Source of the DNA: Mycetocola lacteus
GTDB taxonomy: Bacteria; Actinomycetota; Actinomycetes; Actinomycetales; Microbacteriaceae
Length of the DNA stretch: 64,000 nt
Direction of reading: 5' to 3'
NCBI RefSeq assembly: GCF_003667575.1
Contig: NZ_RCUY01000009.1
Coordinates: 1-64,000, forward strand
The notes below the pieces were generated by a model that saw only the letters and a list, made by a program, of their open reading frames with translations, was not told where the DNA came from and did not search any database. The translations under genes were made by a program, and so were the position numbers. Below are positions 52,150 to 61,535 of the stretch, piece after piece; the first letter of the stretch is position 1; every line of letters starts with the position of its first letter.

Positions 52150-53508
52150 ATGACCGAGTCCACCAAGGCTGCCCCCGCGCTGCGGCGAATTGCCGTTCGT
52201 GATGCGGATCGTCGGCATGACCTGGTTGTCCCACTGGGGCAAACACTCGCACACGCGCTCTCGGTGTTTGGCTCTGACCCGGTGTCCGGTGGACGAGTAT
52301 TTGGACCCGGGGGAGAAGAGATAGCGGTACGCACACCCGTTGCCGATCTGCGCGAGGGTGGGCTCTACACCATCGCCCGCGAACGACCACTGAGCGCGCG
52401 TGAGCGACGCCGGGCTGCCGTGCCCCGCGGATTTGCCCGGGTCGGACCGTGGTGGGTACTGCTGGGATGCGCGGTGCTGGTGGGACTCCTCTCAATCAGC
52501 CTGGACCAACTGCGTATGCCGGGCGCAATCCTGCTCGGATTCGGCGCGATTCTTGGTGTGTTTATCGCCGAGCTGCGTCCCGAAATGGGCGAGCACGGTC
52601 GTCTCGGAATCTCGTTTTACACGCCGCTCGCGCTGTCCGCTTTGGCCGCACTGGTCGGGGTGCCACAAACCTTCGACGGTTCCGCCCAGCTGGCCATCGC
52701 CGCGGCGGCGGCCGCCGCTGCCCTGGTATGCGCACTGACCATGGTGATCAACACCGACACCCCGCGCCGTGCCGCAGCCTCGGCCCTGGTGGTGGTGTTT
52801 GCCGGGCTCGCTGTGCTGTGGGGGCTCAGCATTTTGGTCGGCTACGGCGTGACCCAGACCGCGCTGGTCACCCTCGGATTTATCCCTTTGCTCCTGCGTG
52901 CCCTGCCGAGCGCCTTGTTCACGGTGGATGAGGGGTATCAGATCGACTTCGGCCGGTTTATGACCGCACGCTGGACCGTCCGCGGACGCGTGCCCGAGTA
53001 CCGCCCCACCGTGTCGGTGCCCGAAATTGAACACGTGGTTGCTGAAGCCCTCGCTCGGCTGCGAGCCCTGACGCTCGTTTTTTCGCTGATCGCCGCCCTG
53101 TGCTTGCCCGCGATCGGTGAACCGCTGCTCGGTGATTCGCCGATCGAACGATGGTCGGCCCTGGCGCTACTGGTATTTATCCCGCTCGCTCTGCTCCTGG
53201 GTGGACGTCGGGTGTCCGGGGCTGCGCAGCGCACCCCGCCGCGGGTCGCGGTAATGGTCGGGCTGATCGTGCTGGCCGTGCCTGTTGTTATCCACCTCAC
53301 CGGGATGCTCGCCCTGGGGATTGCCGCCGGACTTCTGCTGGGGGCCCTGCTCGCAGCAGCACTGATCGTCCCCTTCTCTCGCAATGCGCGTTCGCTGGGC
53401 TGGTCTCGTACCGGGGACATTGCGGAAAGCTTTGCCCTGGCGTTCTCCCCGGTGGCCGCCCTGCTCGCAGCCGGAACGCTGACCCTGCTGCAGGGGGCGC
53501 TTTCCTGA
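52150..53508 (+). CDS. T7SS EccD-like membrane protein (second copy)
   Basis: 452 residues from ATG 52150, chosen because a GGAAAGAAAGAA purine run precedes it; GTG 52129 is an in-frame alternative. The N-terminal 85 residues look like the ubiquitin-like YukD domain (LRRIAVRDADRRHDLVVPLG), followed by about eleven membrane helices starting at VGPWWVLLGCAVLVGLL and ending at ALLAAGTLTLLQG. It has the same plan as the EccD at 37063-38403 but low sequence similarity, so the pore may be a heterodimer. It sits in the eccC operon. Confidence 0.88.
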   Translation: MTESTKAAPALRRIAVRDADRRHDLVVPLGQTLAHALSVFGSDPVSGGRVFGPGGEEIAVRTPVADLREGGLYTIARERPLSARERRRAAVPRGFARVGPWWVLLGCAVLVGLLSISLDQLRMPGAILLGFGAILGVFIAELRPEMGEHGRLGISFYTPLALSALAALVGVPQTFDGSAQLAIAAAAAAAALVCALTMVINTDTPRRAAASALVVVFAGLAVLWGLSILVGYGVTQTALVTLGFIPLLLRALPSALFTVDEGYQIDFGRFMTARWTVRGRVPEYRPTVSVPEIEHVVAEALARLRALTLVFSLIAALCLPAIGEPLLGDSPIERWSALALLVFIPLALLLGGRRVSGAAQRTPPRVAVMVGLIVLAVPVVIHLTGMLALGIAAGLLLGALLAAALIVPFSRNARSLGWSRTGDIAESFALAFSPVAALLAAGTLTLLQGALS

Positions 53509-53603
53509 TGGCCGCCACACAGCCCATATCTCTTTGCTCCGCGGGATCCCGATTCCCGCTCCGGGGCATGTTCACCCCGCCACAAGGAGCGTATCTCGGA
53601 TGA
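53508..53603 (+). CDS. Possible 31-residue small ORF between eccD2 and the RDD-FHA gene
   Basis: ATG 53508 shares one base with the eccD-like stop (TGATG), and the TGA at 53601-53603 overlaps the ATG of the next gene (ATGA). The peptide has no recognisable feature. The coupling at both ends is what makes it notable, but the frame could be chance in high-GC DNA. Low confidence that it is a real gene. Confidence 0.25.
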   Translation: MAATQPISLCSAGSRFPLRGMFTPPQGAYLG

Positions 53604-55591
53604 GTATGTCCAGCACCTCGCAGACCCGCCGTCGTGGCGGCGGTGGAACCACCGAGCAAACGCGTCCACAATCCGGCCCCGCGCCCACCCGAACTCGTAG
53701 TCGTGGATCGAGCGTCGACCCCGGGCTCACCGGCGACGCCCGCCTCGAAGCCGCCCTGCGGGCCTCACGCTCCTGGGCGCACACCGCATCGGTGGGGAAA
53801 CGTCTGTTGGCATACACGATCGATGTCGCGGCCGTGCTGATTCTGGCCACCGTCGCCGCGATCCTGACCCGAAGCGCGCTGGTTGGCGCCGTTGTTGCCC
53901 TCGAACTGGGCATCGTACAGTGCGTCATCGAGGCGCGCACCGGCATCACCCTCGGCAACGCCTGCCTGCGTCTGCGGACGGTACGCGATGATGCGCCGCG
54001 CTCTCCCGGAGTGCGGGCGGCAGCGATTCGGGGAGTGATCCTGCTGGGTGGATTCCTGGTTGCCGGTATCGGCGGTTGGTTGATCGTTGCCACGGCCGCA
54101 CTCGATCCGCGCCGTGCTGGACGGACCTGGGCCGACCGCGCCGGACACACCCTGGTGGTGGCCGTCCCGACCCGGGCCGAGCGTGAGTACCGCGCCAGCG
54201 TACCCACCGACAGTTGGGAGGTCGCGGCACCTCGCGCCACGCCGACCCCTCCTCCGGGTATCGCTCCCGCTCAGGGAACCAACCTGCTGCACAACCATCC
54301 GCCCGCACCCGAGGTTCAGGACGTCGCGGGAATCGGGTCATCCCGACCGAGCCCGGGGCTCGGTACCCCCACGCCGATCCCGACGCCCAGTGCCGGGAAC
54401 GGCGTGGCCTCCGTAGCGTCGCCCGCCCCGCACGGGACCGCTCATGCAGATGTGGCCGGTGCCGGGTCTCGCTGGGCTGCCCAGCGTGGTGCCGCGCCCG
54501 CGTCCTCGGCGCCTGCGTCCTCAGTGCCCGCAGCGGCGACGCCTGTTCCCGCGGCTCCTGCTGCCGTTCCCCTTCCCGCGGCTGCCGCGCCCGTGGACAC
54601 TCCGCCCAGTGTGCCCGCACTGGCTGCTCACAACGCGGAGGTGCCCGCGCGGCCCTCGTCCAGCACGTCGGCCGCGGCGCAGCAGCCAGCGGTCGGAGCA
54701 TCTACTCCCGGTACAGGCGGTGCGCCCGTCATATCGCCCGCTCCACACGGCTCGGACTCACGGCCCGAGGTGCCGCCCGCATCCGCTCAGGGTGCCCCGC
54801 CCATCTCCGAGCGTAGGGCGTCCTCCGGTCATCGTGCGGCGGCTCGGGGCATGGGCGCTCCAACGCCGATTACGCTGCCCTCGACCCAGGGCGTGCCGCA
54901 GCCCGATGCGGCGGCCATCGAGCGTGATCGCGCGGCTCGCGCCGCGGCGTTGCACGCGTCGCCCGCACCCGGATTGCCCGCACCTGGATTGCCGGAACCG
55001 TCTGCGCCCGCCCGGGCATCCTCGGGCGCGGAGTCTGCCATGCCGTCTGCTCCCTCACCGACCGCGACTCCGGCTCCCGCCGGGGAGACTCCGCCGGTGA
55101 CCGGGGTGCCCGTCAACGCTCCGGAACCCCGCGTTGCGGCCCAAGCGGAGCCTCCTGTCCGCGAGTCGGCTGATCCGCCCTCGGGTGTGGTGTCGGTCGG
55201 TAATCCCGTACCCCGAGCTCGGGTGCCGCGGCCGCGAGAGGGCGAGCTGCTGCTGGTGTTTGACACCGGTCAGCGTGTGCAGCTGCCAATTCCGGTCGTC
55301 GCGATCCTCGGACGCAAACCCGACCGCACCTCCGATCTGGACCAGGTCGTGGCGATCGGCGATCCCGAGGGCACCGTCTCCAAGACACACCTTCGAATCG
55401 AGTATCAGCGGGGGAGCGTGTGGGTGACCGACCTGGGATCCACCAACGGAACCCACATCATCGACGACGACGGAGACGACGCCCAGCTGCCCGCCGGCGG
55501 CCGCGCCCTGGTCAGCCAGGGTGCACGCGTGCGGATCGGAAACCGTGTGTTCACCCTGTCAACAATCATCAGTGGAGGATCGGATGAATAG
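53600..55591 (+). CDS. RDD-family membrane protein with C-terminal FHA domain
   Basis: 663 residues from ATG 53600, with AAGGAG nine bases upstream; the open frame extends upstream without a better site. Order: basic N-terminus, RDD domain with membrane helices (about 70-200; VGKRLLAYTIDVAAVLIL, then AIRGVILLGGFLVAGIGGW), a Pro/Ala-rich linker of about 330 residues, and an FHA domain at the C-terminus (about 555-660: LGRKPD, TVSKTHLRI, LGSTNGTHI). The FHA domain would bind phospho-Thr in the cytoplasm, linking the kinase/phosphatase genes to the secretion complex. It precedes eccC with an 8-base overlap. Confidence 0.9.
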   Translation: MSMSSTSQTRRRGGGGTTEQTRPQSGPAPTRTRSRGSSVDPGLTGDARLEAALRASRSWAHTASVGKRLLAYTIDVAAVLILATVAAILTRSALVGAVVALELGIVQCVIEARTGITLGNACLRLRTVRDDAPRSPGVRAAAIRGVILLGGFLVAGIGGWLIVATAALDPRRAGRTWADRAGHTLVVAVPTRAEREYRASVPTDSWEVAAPRATPTPPPGIAPAQGTNLLHNHPPAPEVQDVAGIGSSRPSPGLGTPTPIPTPSAGNGVASVASPAPHGTAHADVAGAGSRWAAQRGAAPASSAPASSVPAAATPVPAAPAAVPLPAAAAPVDTPPSVPALAAHNAEVPARPSSSTSAAAQQPAVGASTPGTGGAPVISPAPHGSDSRPEVPPASAQGAPPISERRASSGHRAAARGMGAPTPITLPSTQGVPQPDAAAIERDRAARAAALHASPAPGLPAPGLPEPSAPARASSGAESAMPSAPSPTATPAPAGETPPVTGVPVNAPEPRVAAQAEPPVRESADPPSGVVSVGNPVPRARVPRPREGELLLVFDTGQRVQLPIPVVAILGRKPDRTSDLDQVVAIGDPEGTVSKTHLRIEYQRGSVWVTDLGSTNGTHIIDDDGDDAQLPAGGRALVSQGARVRIGNRVFTLSTIISGGSDE

Positions 55592-58500
55592 CCGTCTCGC
55601 CCCGCCCCGGGTCCCGACCGGATCCATCTCCGTCCAGGCTCCGCCGGAAATGGAGCCCTCCGACGGAGGCTCCGGGATCCTGACCTCGATGATGCCCATG
55701 CTGGGCAGCGTGGGTGCCATCATCATGGTCAGCATCACCAATGCGGGCCCCACCGGATTCCTCACCGGCGGCATGGTGCTGCTCTCCTCGCTGGGATTCG
55801 TGTTTGTCAACGGATGGCGTCAGCGTTCGCAGCGCGCCGCCGCAACCCTGACCAGTCGCCGCGAATACCTGGCCTACCTCACCGACCTTCGCAGTACCGT
55901 GCGTTCGGCCGCAAAGGCGCAGCGGCAGGAGCGCAACTGGCGCTACCCGGAACCCGCGGTGCTTCCCTTCCTCGCCGAGGAGGGGACCCGGGTGTGGGAG
56001 CGTGATCCCTCGGCATCCGATTTTCTCTCGGTCCGAATCGGCACCAACGACCAGCCGCTGTGCATGACCCTGGAGCCTCCGGAGCTGCCGCCGGTAGCGC
56101 AGCTCGATCCGGTGTCCACCACCGCCGCGCACCGCTTCATCCTGACCCACGAAACCCAGCGTGATCTCCCTAACTCGCTCGAGCTATCCGCATTTTCCTC
56201 GGTGCAGGTTGTCGGCGATGATGAGGATCAGGTGCGTGGCCTGGCCCGCGCGATGATCGCGCACATCGCGACGTTTGAGGCACCCGAAAACGTGCAGATT
56301 GTGATCGTCGCGACCCCGGAGAGTTTGCCGCTGTGGGAGTGGGCCAAGTGGCTTCCGCACACCCGATCGACCCGCGCCAGCGACGCGCTGGGCGCCGCGC
56401 GGATGATCTCCTCGGACGTGGATGCCCTCACCTCGATGATGCCCGCGGACGTGCGCGAACGCTCACGCTTCAGCCCCGATGCCCCCGGTGGTGCGCAGCC
56501 GCACCTGATCGTGGTGGTGGACGGCGCGAGCGTGCCGCCAACCGACCCGGTGTTTGTTGGGGGTTTGCAGGGTGTTACCGTGATCGACCTGCCGGACAGC
56601 TGGGACGCCAACGAGGATCCCACCATCGCCCGACTGCGCATCGAGGGCGACACCACCCACGTGCTCGCCGGAACGCTGCAGCACAGCTCGGTGCGTCAGG
56701 ACGCGCTGAGTATCGTCGAGGCCGAAGCTCTTGCCCGCCGACTCTCTCCGCTGGCCCAGTCCGAGGAACAGGGTGGCGGTGCGGTCGGTACCCGAACCTC
56801 TAACCGTCAGCTGGAACTCATCGAACTGCTCAACATGCCCGACGTGCGGGACATGGATCTGGATGCCGCGTGGGCCCTGCGGCCCGAACGCGACCGCCTG
56901 CGGGTGCCGATCGGTCAGGACACCGGCGGTGCGCCGCTCATCCTCGACATTAAGGAATCCGCCAAACAGGGTATGGGCCCGCACGGCATCATGATCGGTG
57001 CCACCGGTTCGGGTAAGTCCGAGGTGCTGCGCACCCTGGTGCTCTCCCTCGCGCTCACCCACTCGCCGGATGAGCTGAACTTCGTGCTGGTGGACTTCAA
57101 GGGTGGTGCAACCTTCGCCGGGATGGCGGATATGCCCCATGTGTCGGCGATCATCACCAACCTGGGGGATGAGATCAGCCTGGTTGACCGCTTCCAGGAC
57201 GCCCTGACCGGCGAGGTGGTGCGGCGTCAGGAACTGCTGCGTGCGACCGGACCGTTTGCCAATGTCACGGAGTATGAGAAGGCCCGTCGCACCGACCGTC
57301 CCGAACTGGCCCCACTGCCGGCGCTGATGATCGTCGCCGACGAGTTCTCCGAACTGCTCAGCGCCAAACCGGAGTTTGTTGAGTCGTTTGTCAACATCGG
57401 TCGGGTGGGTCGATCCCTCCACGTACACATGCTGCTGGCGTCGCAACGGCTCGAGGAACACCGCCTCAAGGGCCTCGACACCTACCTGTCCTACCGCATC
57501 GGATTGCGCACCTTCTCGGCCGCGGAATCGCGCAGCGTGCTCGGTGTTCCCGACGCCTACCACCTGCCCAGCGAGCCCGGTGGCGGTTACCTCAAGGCCA
57601 ATACCGATGAGATGGTGCAGTTCCGTGCGGCCTACGTATCCGGACCGCCACGCACCAAGATGCGCGGAAACACCGGCCGGGCCCTGGGAAACGCAGACAA
57701 CACCCCGGTGCGGATCAGCCCGTTCACCGCGGCCCCGGTCCTGCGCGACGAGCCCGAAACTCCCGAGGAGATCGAGCCCGAGGTGCCGGTCAGCGCCGAA
57801 GAGGCCACCGAAAAGCGCAGCACGTTTGATCTGGCCGTCGCCAAGATGTCTGAGAGCGGCATGAGCGCACACCAGGTGTGGCTGCCACCGCTGGAGATTC
57901 CGCCGACCCTGGATGAACTCTTCGGAGAGCTCGTGGTGAGTTATGAGCTCGGTCTGCACTCGCCGGCCTGGCGTCGGGCGACCCCGCTCACGGTGCCGCT
58001 GGGCCTGGTGGACGTGCCGCTCGAACAGCGCCGGGACACCCTGACCGTGGACCTGTCCGGTGCCTCGGGCCACGTGGCCATCGTGGGTGGACCGCTCTCG
58101 GGTAAGAGTACGCTGGCGCGCACACTGGTGACCGCGCTGTCGCTGCGGCATACACCGCATGAGGTTCAGTTCTTTGTGCTGGATTTTGGTGGCAGCTTTG
58201 CCGGAATGCGCGACCTGCCCCACCTGGCCGGCCTGGCGACCCGAACCGAATCGGACATCGTGCGCCGCTCGGTAGCCGAGGTCACCGCACTGCTGGATGC
58301 TCGTGAGGCGTACTTCCGCGCCAACGGGATCGACTCGATTTCGACGTACCGCACTCGGCGCGCGGCGGGCACGGCGGACGACGGGTACGGTGATATCTTC
58401 CTGATCATCGACGGCATCGGCACGATTCGCAGCGACTATGAGTCCCTGGAAACCCCGATCCAACTCATTGCCGCGCGCGGACTCAGCTATGGCGTGCACG

Positions 58501-59570
58501 TGGTGCTCACCGCCGGAAGGTGGATGGAGATCCGTCCAAATCTCAAGGATCTGCTGGGTACCCGACTTGAGCTCAAGCTGGGTGACCCGGTGGACTCCGA
58601 GGTCAACCGCAAGGCCGCCGGGAACGTGACCCCCGGTCGTCCCGGGCGAGGTCTTGCCCCCAGCACGCTTCAGATGCTCACCGCGTTGCCGCGTATCGAC
58701 GCCGATCCCGACTCCGGCTCACTCAGCCAGGGTGTGGATGACCTGGTGAACAAGACCTCCTCGGCCTGGGTGCGTGAGCCCGGTCCTAAGCTGCGACTGC
58801 TCCCCGAGGAGCTGCCGCTGGCTCAGGTTCTCGCCGACGAACACGCGCAGCTGGAGCAGATCCAGCTGGGTATCGACGAGTCCACCCTGTCACCGTTTGG
58901 TATCGACCCGCGGACCGAGGCACACCTGTTCCTCTACGGCGACTCGGGGTCGGGTAAGTCAACGATGCTGCGTGGCTATATTCACGAGATCATGCGACGC
59001 TATGAGCCGGGTAAGGCGCGTATCTTTATGATCGACTACCGCCGGGCCAACCTCGGCGAGATCCCCGCCGACTATCTGGGCGCCTACATGACCGGACATG
59101 AGCAGACCACCGACTCGATCGCTCAGCTGGTGGACTTCTTCCGCAGCCGCCTGCCCGGACCCGATGTGACCGCCGAGCAGCTGCGCACCCGGAGCTGGTG
59201 GAGCGGTGCCGAGGGATTTGTGCTGATCGACGACTACGATCTGGTCGCTACCTCCCAGGGCAATCCGGCCGCACCGCTCGCCCAGCTCCTCGCTCAGGCG
59301 GCGGATGTGGGACTGCACGTTGTGGTCACCCGTCGCTCGGGTGGTGCCTCGCGTGCCGCCTACGACCCGATCCTGCAGGGCATGACCGACCTCGGGGTGA
59401 CCGGCATCCTGCTCAGCGGAAACCCCGAGGAGGGTCAGCTGATCGGTAAGGTTAAGGCCATGCCGGCGGTTCCCGGTCGGGCGCAGGTGGTCAGCCGGGA
59501 GCGCGGCCACTTTATCGCTCAGCTGGTGCACACCCCGTCCATTCACAGCACCGACTCCGCGGAAGACTAA
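55584..59570 (+). CDS. eccC: T7SS ATPase EccC, three FtsK/SpoIIIE domains
   Basis: 1328 residues from ATG 55584 with GGAGGA upstream. Two membrane helices (about 35-80) are followed by a DUF-type stalk and three ATPase domains, fused as in firmicute/actinobacterial EccC. P-loops: GATGSGKSE (Lys478), GGPLSGKST (Lys841), GDSGSGKST (Lys1125). Walker B is MIVADEFSE in the first, FLIIDGIGT in the second and FVLIDDYDL in the third, so only the first has the catalytic Glu; the others are expected to be weak or regulatory, as known for EccC. It is the motor that recognises the YxxxD/E signal and drives export. Last gene of the operon. Confidence 0.97.
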   Translation: MNSRLAPPRVPTGSISVQAPPEMEPSDGGSGILTSMMPMLGSVGAIIMVSITNAGPTGFLTGGMVLLSSLGFVFVNGWRQRSQRAAATLTSRREYLAYLTDLRSTVRSAAKAQRQERNWRYPEPAVLPFLAEEGTRVWERDPSASDFLSVRIGTNDQPLCMTLEPPELPPVAQLDPVSTTAAHRFILTHETQRDLPNSLELSAFSSVQVVGDDEDQVRGLARAMIAHIATFEAPENVQIVIVATPESLPLWEWAKWLPHTRSTRASDALGAARMISSDVDALTSMMPADVRERSRFSPDAPGGAQPHLIVVVDGASVPPTDPVFVGGLQGVTVIDLPDSWDANEDPTIARLRIEGDTTHVLAGTLQHSSVRQDALSIVEAEALARRLSPLAQSEEQGGGAVGTRTSNRQLELIELLNMPDVRDMDLDAAWALRPERDRLRVPIGQDTGGAPLILDIKESAKQGMGPHGIMIGATGSGKSEVLRTLVLSLALTHSPDELNFVLVDFKGGATFAGMADMPHVSAIITNLGDEISLVDRFQDALTGEVVRRQELLRATGPFANVTEYEKARRTDRPELAPLPALMIVADEFSELLSAKPEFVESFVNIGRVGRSLHVHMLLASQRLEEHRLKGLDTYLSYRIGLRTFSAAESRSVLGVPDAYHLPSEPGGGYLKANTDEMVQFRAAYVSGPPRTKMRGNTGRALGNADNTPVRISPFTAAPVLRDEPETPEEIEPEVPVSAEEATEKRSTFDLAVAKMSESGMSAHQVWLPPLEIPPTLDELFGELVVSYELGLHSPAWRRATPLTVPLGLVDVPLEQRRDTLTVDLSGASGHVAIVGGPLSGKSTLARTLVTALSLRHTPHEVQFFVLDFGGSFAGMRDLPHLAGLATRTESDIVRRSVAEVTALLDAREAYFRANGIDSISTYRTRRAAGTADDGYGDIFLIIDGIGTIRSDYESLETPIQLIAARGLSYGVHVVLTAGRWMEIRPNLKDLLGTRLELKLGDPVDSEVNRKAAGNVTPGRPGRGLAPSTLQMLTALPRIDADPDSGSLSQGVDDLVNKTSSAWVREPGPKLRLLPEELPLAQVLADEHAQLEQIQLGIDESTLSPFGIDPRTEAHLFLYGDSGSGKSTMLRGYIHEIMRRYEPGKARIFMIDYRRANLGEIPADYLGAYMTGHEQTTDSIAQLVDFFRSRLPGPDVTAEQLRTRSWWSGAEGFVLIDDYDLVATSQGNPAAPLAQLLAQAADVGLHVVVTRRSGGASRAAYDPILQGMTDLGVTGILLSGNPEEGQLIGKVKAMPAVPGRAQVVSRERGHFIAQLVHTPSIHSTDSAED

Positions 59571-59582
59571 CCCGCGTTGTGT

Positions 59583-59617
59583 CACAGGCCCCGGATCCAC
59601 ACGGTCCGGGGCCTGTG
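59583..59617. terminator. Hairpin terminator after eccC
   Basis: Arms 59583-59595 and 59605-59617 pair perfectly over 13 bp with a 9-base loop, 13 bases after the eccC stop. It closes the T7SS operon. Confidence 0.8.
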
Positions 59618-59801
59618 GCATGCGGGAAGGTGGGAATGCGACAGCACAACTATCGAAATCATCACATCTGTTCTTTTACGGGTGCTCAAGGCCCTACTGT
59701 GGTAGCGGCCGGGTGACTTCGTCAAAATCCTCCGGTCGCATTTTTGAACATCGCACGCGCCCCGGCAGCATCCGGGGGTCGTGGCGGACAAGGGGAACAA
59801 C

Positions 59802-60356
59802 ATGAACAAGAACACGATGTCGCGACGTCTGATGCGCGGGGGACTGGGCGTGGCGGTGGCACTGAGTGCGGCGCTGACCATGAGCGGCTGCTCGATCCTG
59901 GAGGATATCGCCAGCAACGGGAAGACACCCGTGCGCGACGATCAGGGGTCGGTAGTCGAGGGTGGCAAGCAGGACGTTTTCACCATCAAGGTGGGCGACT
60001 GCGTCAACGTCCCCAATGGGGACACGGTGAGCGATCTGAAGGTCATCCCGTGCGACACCGAGCACGATGCCGAGCTGTACTACGAGCACGAGATCACCCA
60101 GGACGACCTCGGTGCCGTGGACATCGAGGACGGATACCCCGGGGAGGACGCCGTGCACGAGGTCGCCGCGCGTGCCTGTGAGTCACGCTTCACCGAGTAT
60201 GTCGGGGTGGACTATGAAACCTCGGCCCTGGACTACGACTGGTTCTACCCAACCGAAGATGGCTGGGACGCCATTGACGACCGCACCATCCAGTGCTTCC
60301 TTTTTGACGGGGAAAGCGGAAAGCTCACCGGCGCCCTCGCCGGTTCCGGACGCTAA
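59802..60356 (+). CDS. Septum-formation-type lipoprotein
   Basis: 184 residues from ATG 59802, with AGGGGA five bases upstream; GTG 59781 is in frame but has no such site. The lipoprotein signal peptide ends in TMSGC (Cys at about residue 28). The exported domain matches the actinobacterial septum-formation (Septum_form) pattern: a conserved VGDCVNVPNG, VIPCDTEHDAEL and further Cys in RACESRF and IQCFLF, probably two disulfides. The exact role is not established; the family name comes from a link with septation. It lies between the T7SS operon and rpe and is bounded by terminators on both sides. Confidence 0.8.
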   Translation: MNKNTMSRRLMRGGLGVAVALSAALTMSGCSILEDIASNGKTPVRDDQGSVVEGGKQDVFTIKVGDCVNVPNGDTVSDLKVIPCDTEHDAELYYEHEITQDDLGAVDIEDGYPGEDAVHEVAARACESRFTEYVGVDYETSALDYDWFYPTEDGWDAIDDRTIQCFLFDGESGKLTGALAGSGR

Positions 60357-60375
60357 CCCGGTACCCATCCACCCG

Positions 60376-60410
60376 CACACGCCCGCCCGGCACTTTCGGG
60401 CGGGCGTGTG
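60376..60410. terminator. Strong hairpin terminator before rpe
   Basis: Arms 60376-60389 and 60397-60410 form a perfect 14-bp G/C-rich stem with a 7-base loop. It ends 25 bases before the rpe start and terminates the lipoprotein gene. Confidence 0.85.
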
Positions 60411-60435
60411 GTGTCTCAGGCGATAGGCTGGAGAC

Positions 60436-61098
60436 ATGACAGTCCGGATCAACCCGAGTATTCTTTCCGCCGATTTTGTAAACATGCAGGCGGATCTTGA
60501 GCGCATTGCCAACGCCGATTTTGTGCACGTCGATGTGATGGATAACCACTTCGTGCCCAACCTGACCTTCGGGCCGCAGATGGTGCGTCGCATCCAGGAT
60601 GTGTCGCCGGTCCCGCTGGATATCCACCTGATGATCAGCGATGCAGACCGTACGGCCCCCGAATATGCCGAGATCGGCGCGGCCTCGGTGACCTTCCACG
60701 CCGAGGCCGCCGAGAACCCCATTGCGCTGGCTCGTCGTCTTCGTGAGATCGGCTCACGGGCGGGAATCGCGCTCAAGCCCGGTACCCCGATTGAGCCCTA
60801 CCTGGAGCACCTGGACGAATTTGACCAGATTCTCATCATGACCGTGGAGCCCGGGTTCGGTGGACAATCGTTCATGGCGGACATGATGCCCAAGCTTGCG
60901 GCACTGTCGGCCGAGGCCAAGCGCCGCGGATCCAACGTGTGGCTGCAGGTGGACGGCGGCATCGCCGAGGCCACCATAGCCCAGGCTGCCGAGGCCGGAG
61001 CGGATACCTTTGTGGCCGGGTCGGCCGTCTACGGGGCGCAGAGCCCCGCGCTGGCGATCGATTCGCTGCGTGACTTGGCCGCCGCCCACCGTCACTAG
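60436..61098 (+). CDS. rpe: Ribulose-phosphate 3-epimerase
   Basis: 220 residues from ATG 60436. A TIM-barrel enzyme of the pentose phosphate pathway that interconverts ribulose-5-phosphate and xylulose-5-phosphate. Signature segments are [28 protein letters not shown] (metal-binding His and Asp), [18 protein letters not shown] and LQVDGGI. In Mycobacterium tuberculosis rpe follows fmt and fmu (rsmB) directly, whereas here the block between 2259 and 60435 separates them. Confidence 0.97.
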   Translation: MTVRINPSILSADFVNMQADLERIANADFVHVDVMDNHFVPNLTFGPQMVRRIQDVSPVPLDIHLMISDADRTAPEYAEIGAASVTFHAEAAENPIALARRLREIGSRAGIALKPGTPIEPYLEHLDEFDQILIMTVEPGFGGQSFMADMMPKLAALSAEAKRRGSNVWLQVDGGIAEATIAQAAEAGADTFVAGSAVYGAQSPALAIDSLRDLAAAHRH

Positions 61099-61214
61099 CG
61101 TCGAGGAAACGGGCGCACCGGTGTTTGGTCCTGCACCGGTGTGCTCAAAATCCGGGCATATTTCCGCCCGGATCCGGGCCTCGCGGTCTTTTTCGGGCCC
61201 GGGCACCTAGTAGT

Positions 61215-61487
61215 GTGAACTTCGTGAAGACTTTCGACACCCTGTTTACCGAGCTGACCCGAAAGGCGCAGGAGCGCCCCGAGGGTTCGTTGACGGTGGC
61301 CGAGCTGGACCGTGGCGTCCACGGCATCGGCAAGAAGATCGTGGAGGAGGCCGCCGAGGTATGGATGGCCGCCGAATACCAGAGCAATGATGAGGCTGCC
61401 GAGGAGATCTCGCAGCTGCTCTACCACCTGCAGGTGATGATGATCGCCAAGGGTCTGACCCTGGAGGACGTGTATCGACATCTGTGA
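61215..61487 (+). CDS. hisE: Phosphoribosyl-ATP pyrophosphatase
   Basis: 90 residues from GTG 61215, or 87 from GTG 61224 (KTFDTLF is conserved at the start); the upstream open frame to 61125 is not supported. It hydrolyses phosphoribosyl-ATP to phosphoribosyl-AMP, the second step of histidine synthesis. MazG-like metal-binding helix [12 protein letters not shown] and [14 protein letters not shown] are visible. Placed 48 bases upstream of hisG. TAGTAGTGT at 61208-61216 could be a promoter element of a leaderless transcript. Confidence 0.93.
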   Translation: MNFVKTFDTLFTELTRKAQERPEGSLTVAELDRGVHGIGKKIVEEAAEVWMAAEYQSNDEAAEEISQLLYHLQVMMIAKGLTLEDVYRHL

Positions 61488-61535
61488 AGCCCCCGCTTCA
61501 CCCTCGATACCCAACTTCAAACCTAAGGTTCACCC

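Noticed and set aside
53572..54701. Minus-strand frames opposite the RDD-FHA gene
   Set aside because: The Pro/Ala codons of the linker give long open frames on the other strand; the plus-strand protein has recognisable RDD and FHA domains.
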